Shown here one piece after another: positions 33,444 through 40,972 of a stretch of DNA of 40,972 bases. This stretch comes from JBKJTP01 sp046590195 (lineage in GTDB: Bacteria > Bacteroidota > Ignavibacteria > Palsa-1295), in the NCBI GenBank assembly GCA_046590195.1, contig JBKJTP010000102.1, positions 1 through 40,972 of the forward strand, in the 5' to 3' direction. Under the pieces are notes generated by a model. The model saw only the letters and a list, made by a program, of their open reading frames with translations, had not been told where the DNA came from and did no database searches. Every line of letters begins with the position of its first letter. The first letter of the stretch is position 1. The translations under genes were made by a program, and so were the position numbers.

Positions 33444-35483
33444 ATGAATAAACCGAAATCCAAGAGAAACACGCTTCTGATCATCGGAAGCCTTCTCACA
33501 CTAGTGATCCTTACCCCATTGATCATCCCAGGTTGTGGTGCAAGTTCAGGTGGGTCTAATATTAACACCATCGCAGCTAAGCGGGGACTTAGTCCTGATG
33601 AAATGGAAAGTGCGATCAAAACCTATGTCGCTCCGGGTAAGTATGATGATTACTACATTTTCGCATCTGGCGGACACTCCGGCCAGGTCCATGTCATCGG
33701 CGTACCTTCAATGCGTCTGCTAAAGACGATCCCTGTTTTTACACCAGAAGCTTGGAGTGGGTACGGGTTCGGCAATGTAGATCATGAAGCCATGTTCGCT
33801 GAGGGCTCGAAGGGCGAACCAAACACACTCAAGTGGGGCGATACGCATCATCCAGCCATTTCCGAAACGAACGGAGAGTACGACGGACGTTGGCTCTATA
33901 TCAATGACAGAGCAAACGGACGCATCGCGTTCGTCGATCTGGGTGACTGGAAGACGAAGCAGATCTATCGCATCCCGAACACGCAAACCTCGCACGGTGG
34001 TGTATTTGTAACGCCGAACACGGAATACGCGCACATCTCATCGAAGGTGCCGATGGCGAATCCGTTCAATAATGCAACGGCGGGCGTTACCGAGGATGAT
34101 CACCTCAAGCGCTACAAGGACATCTATCGCGGCGTATCCACTTTCATGCGCATTGATCATGCAAATGGACGGATGGATCCATCCAAGAGCTTCCAGATCG
34201 AGTTGCCTCCATACAATCAGGATCTCGCAGATGCTGGGAAGGTCGAGAGCGATGGATTTGCGTTCATCAATTCGTACAACACTGAGATGGCTACCGGTGG
34301 CAATCAGCAAGGCCAGCCTTCGATCGAGGTGGGTGCATCGAAGAACGACTTTGATTACCTCCACATCATCGATTGGAAGAAGGCTGAGAAGCTCGTTGCA
34401 GCTGGTAAGACCGAGATGCACAACGGCATGCCTGTCATTCGTATGACAACTGCTGTTGCAGAAGGCATTCTTCACCTCGTGCCAGAGCCAAAGAGCCCGC
34501 ACGGTGTCGACATCGCTCCTGATGGTAATTACATTACGGTAAGCGGCAAGCTCGATCCTCACTCAACCGTCTATGAGATCGGTAAGATCAAGCAGGCGAT
34601 CGCAGCGAAGAACTACGAAGGCAAAGACTACTATGGAATTCCGATCCTCAACTACAAAGCCTGCGTGGCAGCACAGGTCGAACTCGGTGCAGGCCCACTT
34701 CACACACAGTATGATGGAGACGGATATGCCTACACGAGCCTCTTCCTCGAGAACGCTGTAGTAAAGTGGAGCCTCGGCGAGCCTTACTTCAAGGGCGACA
34801 AGGCATGGAAGGTCATTGACAAGGTTCAGGTGAACTACAACATTGGCCACCTTGCAATGCCACATGGCGATACTCGCAAGCCAGAGGGTAAGTACGTTGT
34901 CGCGATGAACAAGTGGTCGATCGATCGATACAACAAGATCGGTACACTGCTTCCGCAAAACTTTCAGCTCATCGACATCACCGGTGACAAGATGAAAGTA
35001 ATCGCTGATATGCCAGTCGGATTCGGCGAGCCGCACTATTCACAAATGATCCGCGCAGATGTGCTGAAAAGCATTCAGACTTATCAGCCTGGCACAAATC
35101 CGATGACGATGAAGCGGGATGAGCATTCCATCAAGGATGGCAAGGAGGCCCGCGTCGTCCGCAATGGCAACGTCGTCGATGTCTACATGTCCGTGATTCG
35201 CAGCACATTCACTCCAGATGTCGTGCAAGCGAAGGTTGGGGACAAGGTTCGCTTCCATCTGACGAACATCGAGCAGACGGTTGATGCCATCCACGGATTT
35301 GCGGTACCAGAATATAATATCATGGTCTCGCTCGATCCGGGCGAAACGACCACCGCGGAGTTCGTCGTCTCGAAGCCTGGAAGCTTTAGCTTCTATTGCA
35401 CGGAGTTCTGCTCGGCGCTCCACTTGGAGATGCAAGGCTGGCTGCTTGTGAGTGGCTCGGCTCCAACGCTAGCTAAGAAATAG
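33444..35483 (+). CDS. nosZ: Nitrous oxide reductase, Sec-type (clade II-like)
   Basis: 679 residues; reduces N2O to N2 as the last step of denitrification. The N-terminus is one hydrophobic segment (LLIIGSLLTLVILTPLIIPG) followed by Cys31, without twin-arginine, as in clade II enzymes; Cys31 may be lipidated, but Pro at -2 makes a poor lipobox. The propeller has seven His candidates for the Cu-Z cluster: His135 and His136 (GDTHHP), His184, His353 (SPHGVD), His420 (AGPLH), His469 (NIGHL) and His531 (GEPHYSQ). The C-terminal cupredoxin domain has the Cu-A ligands His617 and Cys652, Cys656, His660, Met663 in FYCTEFCSALHLEM. All metal sites look intact. Accessory genes follow directly, but a hairpin separates it from nosL. 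No nitrite or nitric oxide reductase is in view. Confidence 0.95.
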   Translation: MNKPKSKRNTLLIIGSLLTLVILTPLIIPGCGASSGGSNINTIAAKRGLSPDEMESAIKTYVAPGKYDDYYIFASGGHSGQVHVIGVPSMRLLKTIPVFTPEAWSGYGFGNVDHEAMFAEGSKGEPNTLKWGDTHHPAISETNGEYDGRWLYINDRANGRIAFVDLGDWKTKQIYRIPNTQTSHGGVFVTPNTEYAHISSKVPMANPFNNATAGVTEDDHLKRYKDIYRGVSTFMRIDHANGRMDPSKSFQIELPPYNQDLADAGKVESDGFAFINSYNTEMATGGNQQGQPSIEVGASKNDFDYLHIIDWKKAEKLVAAGKTEMHNGMPVIRMTTAVAEGILHLVPEPKSPHGVDIAPDGNYITVSGKLDPHSTVYEIGKIKQAIAAKNYEGKDYYGIPILNYKACVAAQVELGAGPLHTQYDGDGYAYTSLFLENAVVKWSLGEPYFKGDKAWKVIDKVQVNYNIGHLAMPHGDTRKPEGKYVVAMNKWSIDRYNKIGTLLPQNFQLIDITGDKMKVIADMPVGFGEPHYSQMIRADVLKSIQTYQPGTNPMTMKRDEHSIKDGKEARVVRNGNVVDVYMSVIRSTFTPDVVQAKVGDKVRFHLTNIEQTVDAIHGFAVPEYNIMVSLDPGETTTAEFVVSKPGSFSFYCTEFCSALHLEMQGWLLVSGSAPTLAKK

Positions 35484-35493
35484 ATCAGCTGGA

Positions 35494-35525
35494 GATGATC
35501 GATCGTCATCGGATGGTCGATCATC
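35494..35525. repeat. 9-bp hairpin between nosZ and nosL
   Basis: GATGATCGA (35494-35502) and TCGATCATC (35517-35525) enclose a 14-nt loop. There is no T-run, so it is not a standard terminator; it may stabilise the nosZ mRNA end or reduce read-through into the accessory genes. Confidence 0.6.
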
Positions 35526-35548
35526 GCCACTAACTATCACGTACCCTC

Positions 35549-36061
35549 ATGAACGCTGTGCATCGCTCCCAAGCTCAAGCCATCGGGAAACCACTACTAC
35601 TACCTCTCATGGCAAAGATGGTGATGATCTTGGCGTGTTCGATCGCACTCTTGGGTTGCAGCAGCGAGCGCGGTCTGCCTACAGTTGTGGCAGACCGTAC
35701 TACCTGCAGCAACTGCAAGATGCTTGTGAGCGAAACAGCTTATGCCACAGCGTTTCGTGTGGGTGATGATGATCAGGTCTTTGATGACATCGGATGCATG
35801 CTGGATAAGCTTGCAGATGACACGAGCCTCAGGCCCGAGCAAATCTGGGCGAGAGACATCAAGACCGATCAATGGATCGATGCGAAGACATCCTTCTTCG
35901 CATTCAGTAAGCAGCAAAGGACTCCGATGGGCTTTGGTTACGTCGCATTCCTTGCGAAGTCTGAGGCAGAAGCTGCTGCTGCAAGGTTAGGTGGTACCAT
36001 GCTGAGTGGCTTTGGAGAGCTCCAGGCACACTATCTGAACAACGAACATGCGAACAACTAA
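35549..36061 (+). CDS. nosL: NosL copper-chaperone lipoprotein
   Basis: 170 residues as read from the first ATG; an ATG at 35609 would begin right at the signal peptide (MAKMVMILACSIALLGCSS) and may be the true start. The lipobox Cys37 is followed by the NosL copper motif CSNCKM (Cys53, Cys56, Met58) and FDDIGCMLDKL. NosL is an outer-membrane lipoprotein that delivers Cu(I) for assembly of the Cu-Z and Cu-A sites of NosZ, working with the NosDFY transporter. Its end overlaps the nosD fusion gene by 14 bases. Confidence 0.88.
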   Translation: MNAVHRSQAQAIGKPLLLPLMAKMVMILACSIALLGCSSERGLPTVVADRTTCSNCKMLVSETAYATAFRVGDDDQVFDDIGCMLDKLADDTSLRPEQIWARDIKTDQWIDAKTSFFAFSKQQRTPMGFGYVAFLAKSEAEAAAARLGGTMLSGFGELQAHYLNNEHANN

Positions 36062-38042
36062 ACCAAAGGAGCGCGTCAAGCTGGAGTTCTCGCCAGCACT
36101 GCTCCTCATACCGCTGATCGTCGGTCTGCTAGCATTCTTATCCTACGATATGATGCTGTGGAAGATGACGCTCTATGCACCGATGTACCCTAAAGGCCTT
36201 GTCATGGAAGCCTATGGTACCAAAATACTGGGAGATCTGAGTGAGATCAACCTTCTGAATCACTATGTCGGCATGCACCCGATAACAGCGGACTCGATCG
36301 AGCTCATGTGGCTCTATCCGATGGGTGTGGCATCACTTGTGTTGGCAGGTATTACTGCAGCGATTGCGCCATCATTCCGGAAGTGGATCGCTGCAGGCGT
36401 CATGCTCATTCCCGTGAGCATGCTGGTAACAATTCAGTACTACCTCTACTACTTCGGACACAATCTCAGTCCCGATGCACCGATCGATCTGCCGCCATTT
36501 ACACCACTCGTTCTTGGCAAGAGCACGATCGTTGTGTTCAACTCCTTCTCGATCCCTGGGCCCGCGATGCTCTTCTATCTGCTCGCTGCTCTGGTGATCT
36601 GGTTCGGACCAACGATGCTCTCGAAGCTGTGGAAGCGTCGCTCACAAGCGAAGCTTGTTCATATTGCAGAAGGCAAGACCCATGCATTTCCGATGCTTCT
36701 GCTGGTTGCTTTCGTCTTTCTCACCGGCTCAGCACGTGCTAACGATCTGCAGCAAGTGATCTCCGCGGCGAAAGCTGGCGATACAGTACGTATCACCGGC
36801 TTTCACCGCGGACCGATCACGATCGAACGATCGCTCACGCTCGTCTCAAACAATAACGCAGTTATCGAAGGCGATAGGCATGGCTCGGTGATCACGGTGA
36901 AGGCGGATAATGTCACAATCATGGGGCTCACCGTGCGCAGGAGCGGATTTGAGATCCACGAGGATGCTGCAGGTATCTCGATCAGCGGTGACAATGTCAC
37001 GATCAAGGATAACAGGATCGAGGATGTCTACTTCGGGATCCATGCGACGGACTGCGGCAGCATTGTCATTAGCGGTAACCAGATCGAGCCGGGGCTGACG
37101 TACACGTCCCGGCCGGGACACGGCATCAATGTTTGGAATGTCAAGTCTGCTGATATCCGTAACAACCGGATATGGAATGCACGCGATGGTATCCTACTGA
37201 CATACGTTGAGAAGGTGCGCGTCGAGGGAAACCACGTGACAAAGTGCAGGTACGGACTGCACTCGATGTATTCAAAGGATATCGACTTTTCGAACAATAT
37301 CCTTGAGGATAATCTACTCGGCATCGCACTGATGTATTCTCAAAGCATGCTTGCGAAAGGCAATGTGATCCAGCGTCATCGCCGTGGATCCTCGCCGTAC
37401 GGCTTCCTGCTCAAGGATCTGGATAACCTGGTAATGGAAGACAACAGGATCATTGCGAATCAGATCGGCATCTTTGCCGATGCAGTGTCACTCGAGAACA
37501 ATAGCGCTTCACACGTGCGACGCAATCTCATCGCTGGCAATGAGGTCGCACTTTCCATGCAGAGCAACGTACGCCTGAACTTCTACGACAACAGTATCAT
37601 CGATAATCTTGTCGATTTCGAGAAACAGGGGGTACGGTTCAATACGGAGTGCAAATGGTCATCTGAAGGTCGTGGCAACTATTGGAGCAACTACCGCGGC
37701 TATGACAAGAATGGCGATGGCATCGGTGAGTTGGAGTACAGCGTCGAGGATTTGACTGAGCATGTGATCGATCGATCGACCGCCGCACGTGCATTTCTTT
37801 ACACTCCGTCGCATCTTACGCTCGAAAGCTCGATCCGGATGTTCCCGATCTTTCGTCCGGCACCCCTGCTCGCAGATCCGCATCCCGTCACGCAAATGCC
37901 AGCGAATGCCGCAGCATCGTTTTCGGTATCCCGTGTCGAGCAGCTGTTCGCATTTATCGGCCTAGTATTGTGGCTCGTCGGCGTAAGAGCTGTAAGAGGC
38001 TGGAGCCCTTTGCGTACCGTCACCTCATCCCATAGAAAGTAG
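36048..38042 (+). CDS. nosD: NosD fused to an N-terminal multi-pass membrane domain
   Basis: 664 residues; ordinary NosD has about 400-450. Residues 1-200 form a membrane domain with about four helices (near 16-36, 88-107, 114-135, 171-187) and the motif YAPMYPKGLVMEAYG...INLLNHYVGMHPI in the first loop. Residues 211-232 (HAFPMLLLVAFVFLTGSARAN) look exactly like the signal peptide of a free NosD, now internal. From there to about 590 runs the right-handed beta-helix of NosD, with repeated DNVTIKDNRIEDVYFGIHAT-like coils and the late GRGNYWSNYRGYDKNGDG. A last helix sits at about 632-650. NosD works with the NosFY ABC transporter in Cu-Z assembly. The N-terminal part is probably a formerly separate nos-cluster membrane protein; I cannot name it. 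There is no frameshift or stop at the junction. Confidence 0.85.
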   Translation: MRTTKPKERVKLEFSPALLLIPLIVGLLAFLSYDMMLWKMTLYAPMYPKGLVMEAYGTKILGDLSEINLLNHYVGMHPITADSIELMWLYPMGVASLVLAGITAAIAPSFRKWIAAGVMLIPVSMLVTIQYYLYYFGHNLSPDAPIDLPPFTPLVLGKSTIVVFNSFSIPGPAMLFYLLAALVIWFGPTMLSKLWKRRSQAKLVHIAEGKTHAFPMLLLVAFVFLTGSARANDLQQVISAAKAGDTVRITGFHRGPITIERSLTLVSNNNAVIEGDRHGSVITVKADNVTIMGLTVRRSGFEIHEDAAGISISGDNVTIKDNRIEDVYFGIHATDCGSIVISGNQIEPGLTYTSRPGHGINVWNVKSADIRNNRIWNARDGILLTYVEKVRVEGNHVTKCRYGLHSMYSKDIDFSNNILEDNLLGIALMYSQSMLAKGNVIQRHRRGSSPYGFLLKDLDNLVMEDNRIIANQIGIFADAVSLENNSASHVRRNLIAGNEVALSMQSNVRLNFYDNSIIDNLVDFEKQGVRFNTECKWSSEGRGNYWSNYRGYDKNGDGIGELEYSVEDLTEHVIDRSTAARAFLYTPSHLTLESSIRMFPIFRPAPLLADPHPVTQMPANAAASFSVSRVEQLFAFIGLVLWLVGVRAVRGWSPLRTVTSSHRK

Positions 38043-38050
38043 TACACATC

Positions 38051-38752
38051 ATGATCAAGATCCAGCGTCTTACGAAGCAGTTTGGGAAGGTCAATGCGCT
38101 CGATAGTGTTAACCTCACCATTGGTCGCGGAGAACTTGTCGCCGTGCTCGGACCTAACGGATCAGGCAAGTCCACGCTCTTTCGCAGCCTGCTAGGTATT
38201 CACGATTATGCGGGCAGCATTGAAATCGATGGCTTTGACCCGCTCCGTCACGGCAAGCAAGTGCGCAAAAGCATCGGTTTCATGCCACAGCACTCGGGAT
38301 TGCATGCAGATCTTACGGTGCAGGAAACACTGAGCTTCTATACGATGGTGAAGCAAAGCAGCGAGAATCGCGCGATCGATCTGCTTCAGCGAATGAACCT
38401 AGAGCATAAGCTCGATTCCAAAGTACGCGAACTCTCTGGCGGCATGCGCCAGCGCCTGGCTTTCGTTATCGCGATGCTAGCCGACCCACCGGTGCTCCTG
38501 CTCGATGAGCCGACCGCAAGCTTGGATTCCAGATCACAAGAGATGATCCTGCAGTGGCTTTCGCAGCTGCATAGGGATGGCAAAACGATCCTGATCAGCA
38601 CTCATTCGAAGCAGGACATCCTGTCTCTTGCAGTGCGCTCGATCACGCTGGAAGAGGGCAGAGTAGTAGATGATCGAAGCTACGCTGGATCAGGAGTACC
38701 TATGAACATGTCATTGGAAAATGAAGGAGCAGCAAGATGCTACAGTCATTAA
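38051..38752 (+). CDS. nosF: NosF ABC-transporter ATPase
   Basis: 233 residues with Walker A GPNGSGKST, Q-loop MPQHSGL, signature LSGGMRQRL, Walker B VLLLDEPTASLD and the switch His in ISTHS. Shorter than many NosF proteins (about 300), with a brief C-terminal tail. It powers the NosDFY complex needed to build the sulfur-containing Cu-Z site of NosZ. It starts 8 bases after nosD and overlaps nosY by 16 bases. Confidence 0.88.
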   Translation: MIKIQRLTKQFGKVNALDSVNLTIGRGELVAVLGPNGSGKSTLFRSLLGIHDYAGSIEIDGFDPLRHGKQVRKSIGFMPQHSGLHADLTVQETLSFYTMVKQSSENRAIDLLQRMNLEHKLDSKVRELSGGMRQRLAFVIAMLADPPVLLLDEPTASLDSRSQEMILQWLSQLHRDGKTILISTHSKQDILSLAVRSITLEEGRVVDDRSYAGSGVPMNMSLENEGAARCYSH

Positions 38753-39699
38753 AGATTGGATCTAAGGGCGGTGCTACAGCGATGAAGCCAATCATCCTCA
38801 AAGAACTCGCCGATGCCCGCCGTAACAAGTGGCTCCTCGGATACACGGTCTTGCTGGCAGTGCTCGGTTTGGCCGTTGCCTACACAGGACTTGGAAGTGC
38901 AGCAGGCTTATCGCTAACGATGTTTGGCCGCACAACCGCGACGTTGATCAACCTGACGCTCTTCCTCGCGCCATTGGTTGGCGTATCGCTCGGAGCAGCA
39001 ACGATCAGCGGAGAGCGAGATCAAGGCACACTGGATCACTTGCTTTCTCAGCCTATTGAACGAGGAGAGCTCCTGCTTGGGAAATACGTAGGTCTGTGGA
39101 CTTCTCTGCTCCTTGCCACGCTGATCGGCTTTGCTCCAGCGGGGGTAGTGGTTGCAGCATTCGCAGGCGTGGCTAGCTTCTACTCCTTTCTTATCTTTCC
39201 CTTACTCGCGCAACTCGTGATCTCGGCAATGTTGGCATTGGGGCTCATGATCTCGGTTCGAAGCGACGGTCGCTCGCAATCCCAGACATTCGCGATCCTC
39301 ATCTGGTTCGTCTTCGTGTTAGCGTATGATCTCTTACTGCTTAGCAGCTTCTCCATTACGAAGTTCTCTGCCGATATACTCGCGATGCTCTTGCTGCTCA
39401 ACCCGATCGATGCTGGACGCGTGCTTTCGATCCTTCTGCTTGAGCCAGATCTCTATATGCTCGGACCGGCAGGTGCATTCCTCATCGAGAGCGTTGGTGC
39501 GCTAGGCACAGGAGCGCTTCTGCTATCATCACTTCTCGTATGGACAGCCATTCCACTGATCCTCGCCAACCGCCACTTCAGGTTGCGCTCGGTGGAGATC
39601 ATCACGGATGGCGTGCCAGCAGCCTCCGAGGCGAAGGGCCTCCTCTCGAACGTGCAGGTGCTTATACTCAAAGGACGCAAGCTTCGGTCATCGACGTAA
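38737..39699 (+). CDS. nosY: NosY ABC-transporter permease
   Basis: 320 residues from the ATG at 38737, which has a very good ribosome site (AAGGAG, 7-nt spacer) inside the end of nosF. An ATG at 38782 would give the more usual NosY start MKPIILKELADARRNKW, so the first 15 residues may be extra or untranslated. Six membrane helices follow, with ISGERDQGTLDHLLSQPIERGELLLGKY between helices 2 and 3, a family hallmark of ABC-2 type permeases. It is the membrane part of NosDFY. A terminator follows after 40 bases. Confidence 0.88.
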   Translation: MLQSLKIGSKGGATAMKPIILKELADARRNKWLLGYTVLLAVLGLAVAYTGLGSAAGLSLTMFGRTTATLINLTLFLAPLVGVSLGAATISGERDQGTLDHLLSQPIERGELLLGKYVGLWTSLLLATLIGFAPAGVVVAAFAGVASFYSFLIFPLLAQLVISAMLALGLMISVRSDGRSQSQTFAILIWFVFVLAYDLLLLSSFSITKFSADILAMLLLLNPIDAGRVLSILLLEPDLYMLGPAGAFLIESVGALGTGALLLSSLLVWTAIPLILANRHFRLRSVEIITDGVPAASEAKGLLSNVQVLILKGRKLRSST

Positions 39700-39740
39700 G
39701 TATTCTTCCGATCAACTCCCTGTTCAATTGTGCAAAAGAA

Positions 39741-39767
39741 AAGCCTGGGTCAACCCCCAGGCTTTTT
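39741..39767 (+). terminator. Rho-independent terminator of the nos cluster
   Basis: AAGCCTGGG (39741-39749), 6-nt loop, CCCAGGCTT (39756-39764), then T residues. It ends the nosZ-nosY unit. Confidence 0.92.
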
Positions 39768-39852
39768 CACTTACCTTGCCGAGGACGAGGTCATGAAGTG
39801 TTCGATTACTTTACGCTGGGGTAAGAAATGATATCGTGTGCGGCAAACAAAA

Positions 39853-39867
39853 AAGATGAATCATCTT
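39853..39867. promoter_or_regulatory. Inverted repeat AAGATGA-A-TCATCTT upstream of the RIC gene
   Basis: A perfect 7-bp inverted repeat with a 1-nt centre, about 97 bases before the di-iron repair gene. The ends AAGATG/CATCTT are the half-sites of the NsrR nitric oxide repressor in Proteobacteria, but there they are separated by about 11 nt and here by 3, so this is at best a variant or another regulator's site. The rest of 39768-39963 shows nothing else I recognise. Confidence 0.35.
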
Positions 39868-39963
39868 CAAAAGCAAGCCAATTAGCTTCAGTTGAGCACG
39901 CACGCCCAGTGGCATATTCCTTTAATGGGTGAGAGCGGTACTCAATTATACATACGATGACCT

Positions 39964-40728
39964 ATGGAGCTAACACTAGATACGAATAACACCACTCAAT
40001 TCGCAGGCACAACGGACACACGCACGATCAAGGATATCGTGCTTGAGGATTTCCGCGCGGCAGGCGTATTTGAAAAATTTGGACTGGACTTCTGCTGCGG
40101 CGGAGGGAAAACGTTGCAGGAAGCCTGTGAAAAGAAGGGCATCGATCCCACATCAGTCCAGAAGGAGCTGAGCGCTGTGCGCAATTCATCTGCAGCAGGC
40201 GGAGTAACGCCACGATTCCAGAATTGGCCGCTGTCGCTATTGATCGACTACATCGAGGGCAACCATCACCTCTACATACGCAGTGTCTCATCCAGGATCC
40301 TGGCCCATGCGCAAAAAGTAGGCGGAACACACGCAGAGCGCTGGCCCTACACGCAGGAAGTGGCAAGTCTTTTTGCAGAAGTGTCTAGTGAACTCACATC
40401 CCATATGTTGAAAGAGGAGAAAAGCCTCTTCCCGCGGATCAAGCAGCTAGAGATCTCGGCGGATCCATCTTCGGTCGCAGCACTCGCTGGGCCGATTCAG
40501 CAAATGATGGAAGAGCACGATGGAGCCGGCGAAATACTCGACCGCATTCGTGAGCTTACAAACGAATACACTCTGCCTGAAGGTGGGTGCATGACGTTCC
40601 GTACGCTCCTCGGTGAATTGCAGGAGTTCGAGCGCGATCTGCATCAGCATGTCTTCCTCGAGAACAACATCCTCTTCCCGAAGGCGCAGCAACTGGCTTC
40701 CGCATGCACCGTGTCAAGTGCGCTATAA
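39964..40728 (+). CDS. RIC-type di-iron protein for repair of iron-sulfur clusters (ScdA/YtfE)
   Basis: 254 residues. Residues 20-75 are the ScdA_N domain (IKDIVLEDFRAAGVFEKFG) with Cys44-Cys45 in DFCCGGGKTL. Residues 85-245 form a hemerythrin-like four-helix bundle with metal ligands in YIEGNHHLYI, HMLKEEKSLFPRI, MMEEHDGAGEIL and LHQHVFLENNILFPKA. RIC proteins restore clusters damaged by nitric oxide or oxidants and sit in the cytoplasm. The position after a denitrification cluster, with its own upstream region and a terminator before it, fits a response to nitrosative stress. Confidence 0.92.
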   Translation: MELTLDTNNTTQFAGTTDTRTIKDIVLEDFRAAGVFEKFGLDFCCGGGKTLQEACEKKGIDPTSVQKELSAVRNSSAAGGVTPRFQNWPLSLLIDYIEGNHHLYIRSVSSRILAHAQKVGGTHAERWPYTQEVASLFAEVSSELTSHMLKEEKSLFPRIKQLEISADPSSVAALAGPIQQMMEEHDGAGEILDRIRELTNEYTLPEGGCMTFRTLLGELQEFERDLHQHVFLENNILFPKAQQLASACTVSSAL

Positions 40729-40750
40729 GCAACTTCTAAACAGGCTTGAC

Positions 40751-40840
40751 ATGCATACACTACGCTGGATCGGATTTACACTACTCATCGTAGCGACCGT
40801 TGCATCGGTCGCGTATAGCGCATCAAACCTGATCATGTAG
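40751..40840 (+). CDS. Possible 29-residue single-helix membrane peptide
   Basis: ATG at 40751 encodes MHTLRWIGFTLLIVATVASV and nine more residues to a TAG. It has one hydrophobic helix with short ends and lies 22 bases after the RIC gene. Small single-helix peptides of this size can be subunits of respiratory complexes, but I recognise no family and see no clear ribosome site. It may be spurious. Confidence 0.3.
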   Translation: MHTLRWIGFTLLIVATVASVAYSASNLIM

Positions 40841-40864
40841 TTGTGCGCAGTCAGCACAATCGCG

Positions 40865-40972
40865 TCACTTGGTATTACAGAAGTAATAGAGGAGAGAGGG
40901 AAGTAAGCCTACCCAGATCACGACGACCGGCCAAAGATTGCCGTGCAAGATGTCGTAGTTCGCTAGGATCGC
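40865..40972 (-). CDS. C-terminal end of an unidentified membrane protein (partial)
   Basis: On the minus strand a frame open to the window edge encodes 35 residues ending YYFCNTK and a TGA at 40867-40865. It contains one helix (LWPVVVIWVGLLPSLLYYF) preceded by ANYDILHGN. This looks like the last transmembrane helix of a larger protein whose start lies beyond the window. Convergent with the RIC gene. Too little is visible for a family call. Confidence 0.4.
   Translation of the reverse strand, partial: AILANYDILHGNLWPVVVIWVGLLPSLLYYFCNTK

Overview
The window looks like chromosomal DNA of a Gram-negative bacterium of the Bacteroidota/Chlorobi (FCB) group, perhaps near Ignavibacteria or Kapabacteria. 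This is inferred from four secreted proteins ending in type IX secretion (T9SS) sorting domains with YPNP/FPNP motifs, a Sec-type (clade II-like) NosZ with a NosD/F/Y/L set, GC content near 50 % and frequent ATGA-type gene overlaps. I cannot fix the genus.

Layout. (1) 1-6.6 kb is a scarred, mostly minus-strand accessory zone. It holds a truncated IS3-family element whose transposase has an in-frame amber codon, then two short remnants of genes found intact further right (the 3' end of a CopB-type ATPase and a piece of a beta-propeller gene). After these come a cupredoxin lipoprotein, a GH30-like T9SS glycosidase and a T9SS propeller protein. (2) 7.0-24.6 kb is a large plus-strand copper locus: an ECF sigma factor with a Cys-rich tail, a CopZ-like protein with a CxxxC site, a CopB-type ATPase, a sialidase-fold T9SS protein, a CopA-type ATPase, a small Cys protein, a metal-binding lipoprotein, an RND efflux system with an extra membrane-anchored protein, a DUF305 lipoprotein, a T9SS protein and a Tat-exported multicopper oxidase. 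Near-identical promoter-like elements (TGTAACC, 14 nt, GGCGTCATAG) precede both the sigma gene and copA, suggesting that the sigma factor drives the locus.

(3) 24.6-33.2 kb is a light-regulated carotenoid locus. A CarH/LitR-type adenosylcobalamin photoreceptor with the W-x9-EH signature is transcribed divergently from six closely packed genes: desaturase, aldehyde dehydrogenase, second CrtI-family enzyme, acyltransferase, glycosyltransferase and a thioredoxin-like protein. This is a staphyloxanthin-like set without a synthase in view. Three tandem 11-bp repeats lie just upstream of carH.

(4) 33.4-40.7 kb is a nitrous oxide reduction cluster: nosZ, nosL, a nosD fused behind an extra multi-pass membrane domain, nosF and nosY. 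It is followed by a RIC/ScdA-type di-iron repair protein for nitrosative damage. NosZ needs many copper atoms, so copper handling and N2O respiration may be linked here. The right edge carries a 29-aa membrane peptide ORF and the tail of an unidentified minus-strand membrane protein.

All homology calls come from reading motifs by eye; no database or profile search was run. Starts were moved to an internal ATG where the longest ORF began with an unsupported TTG/GTG.
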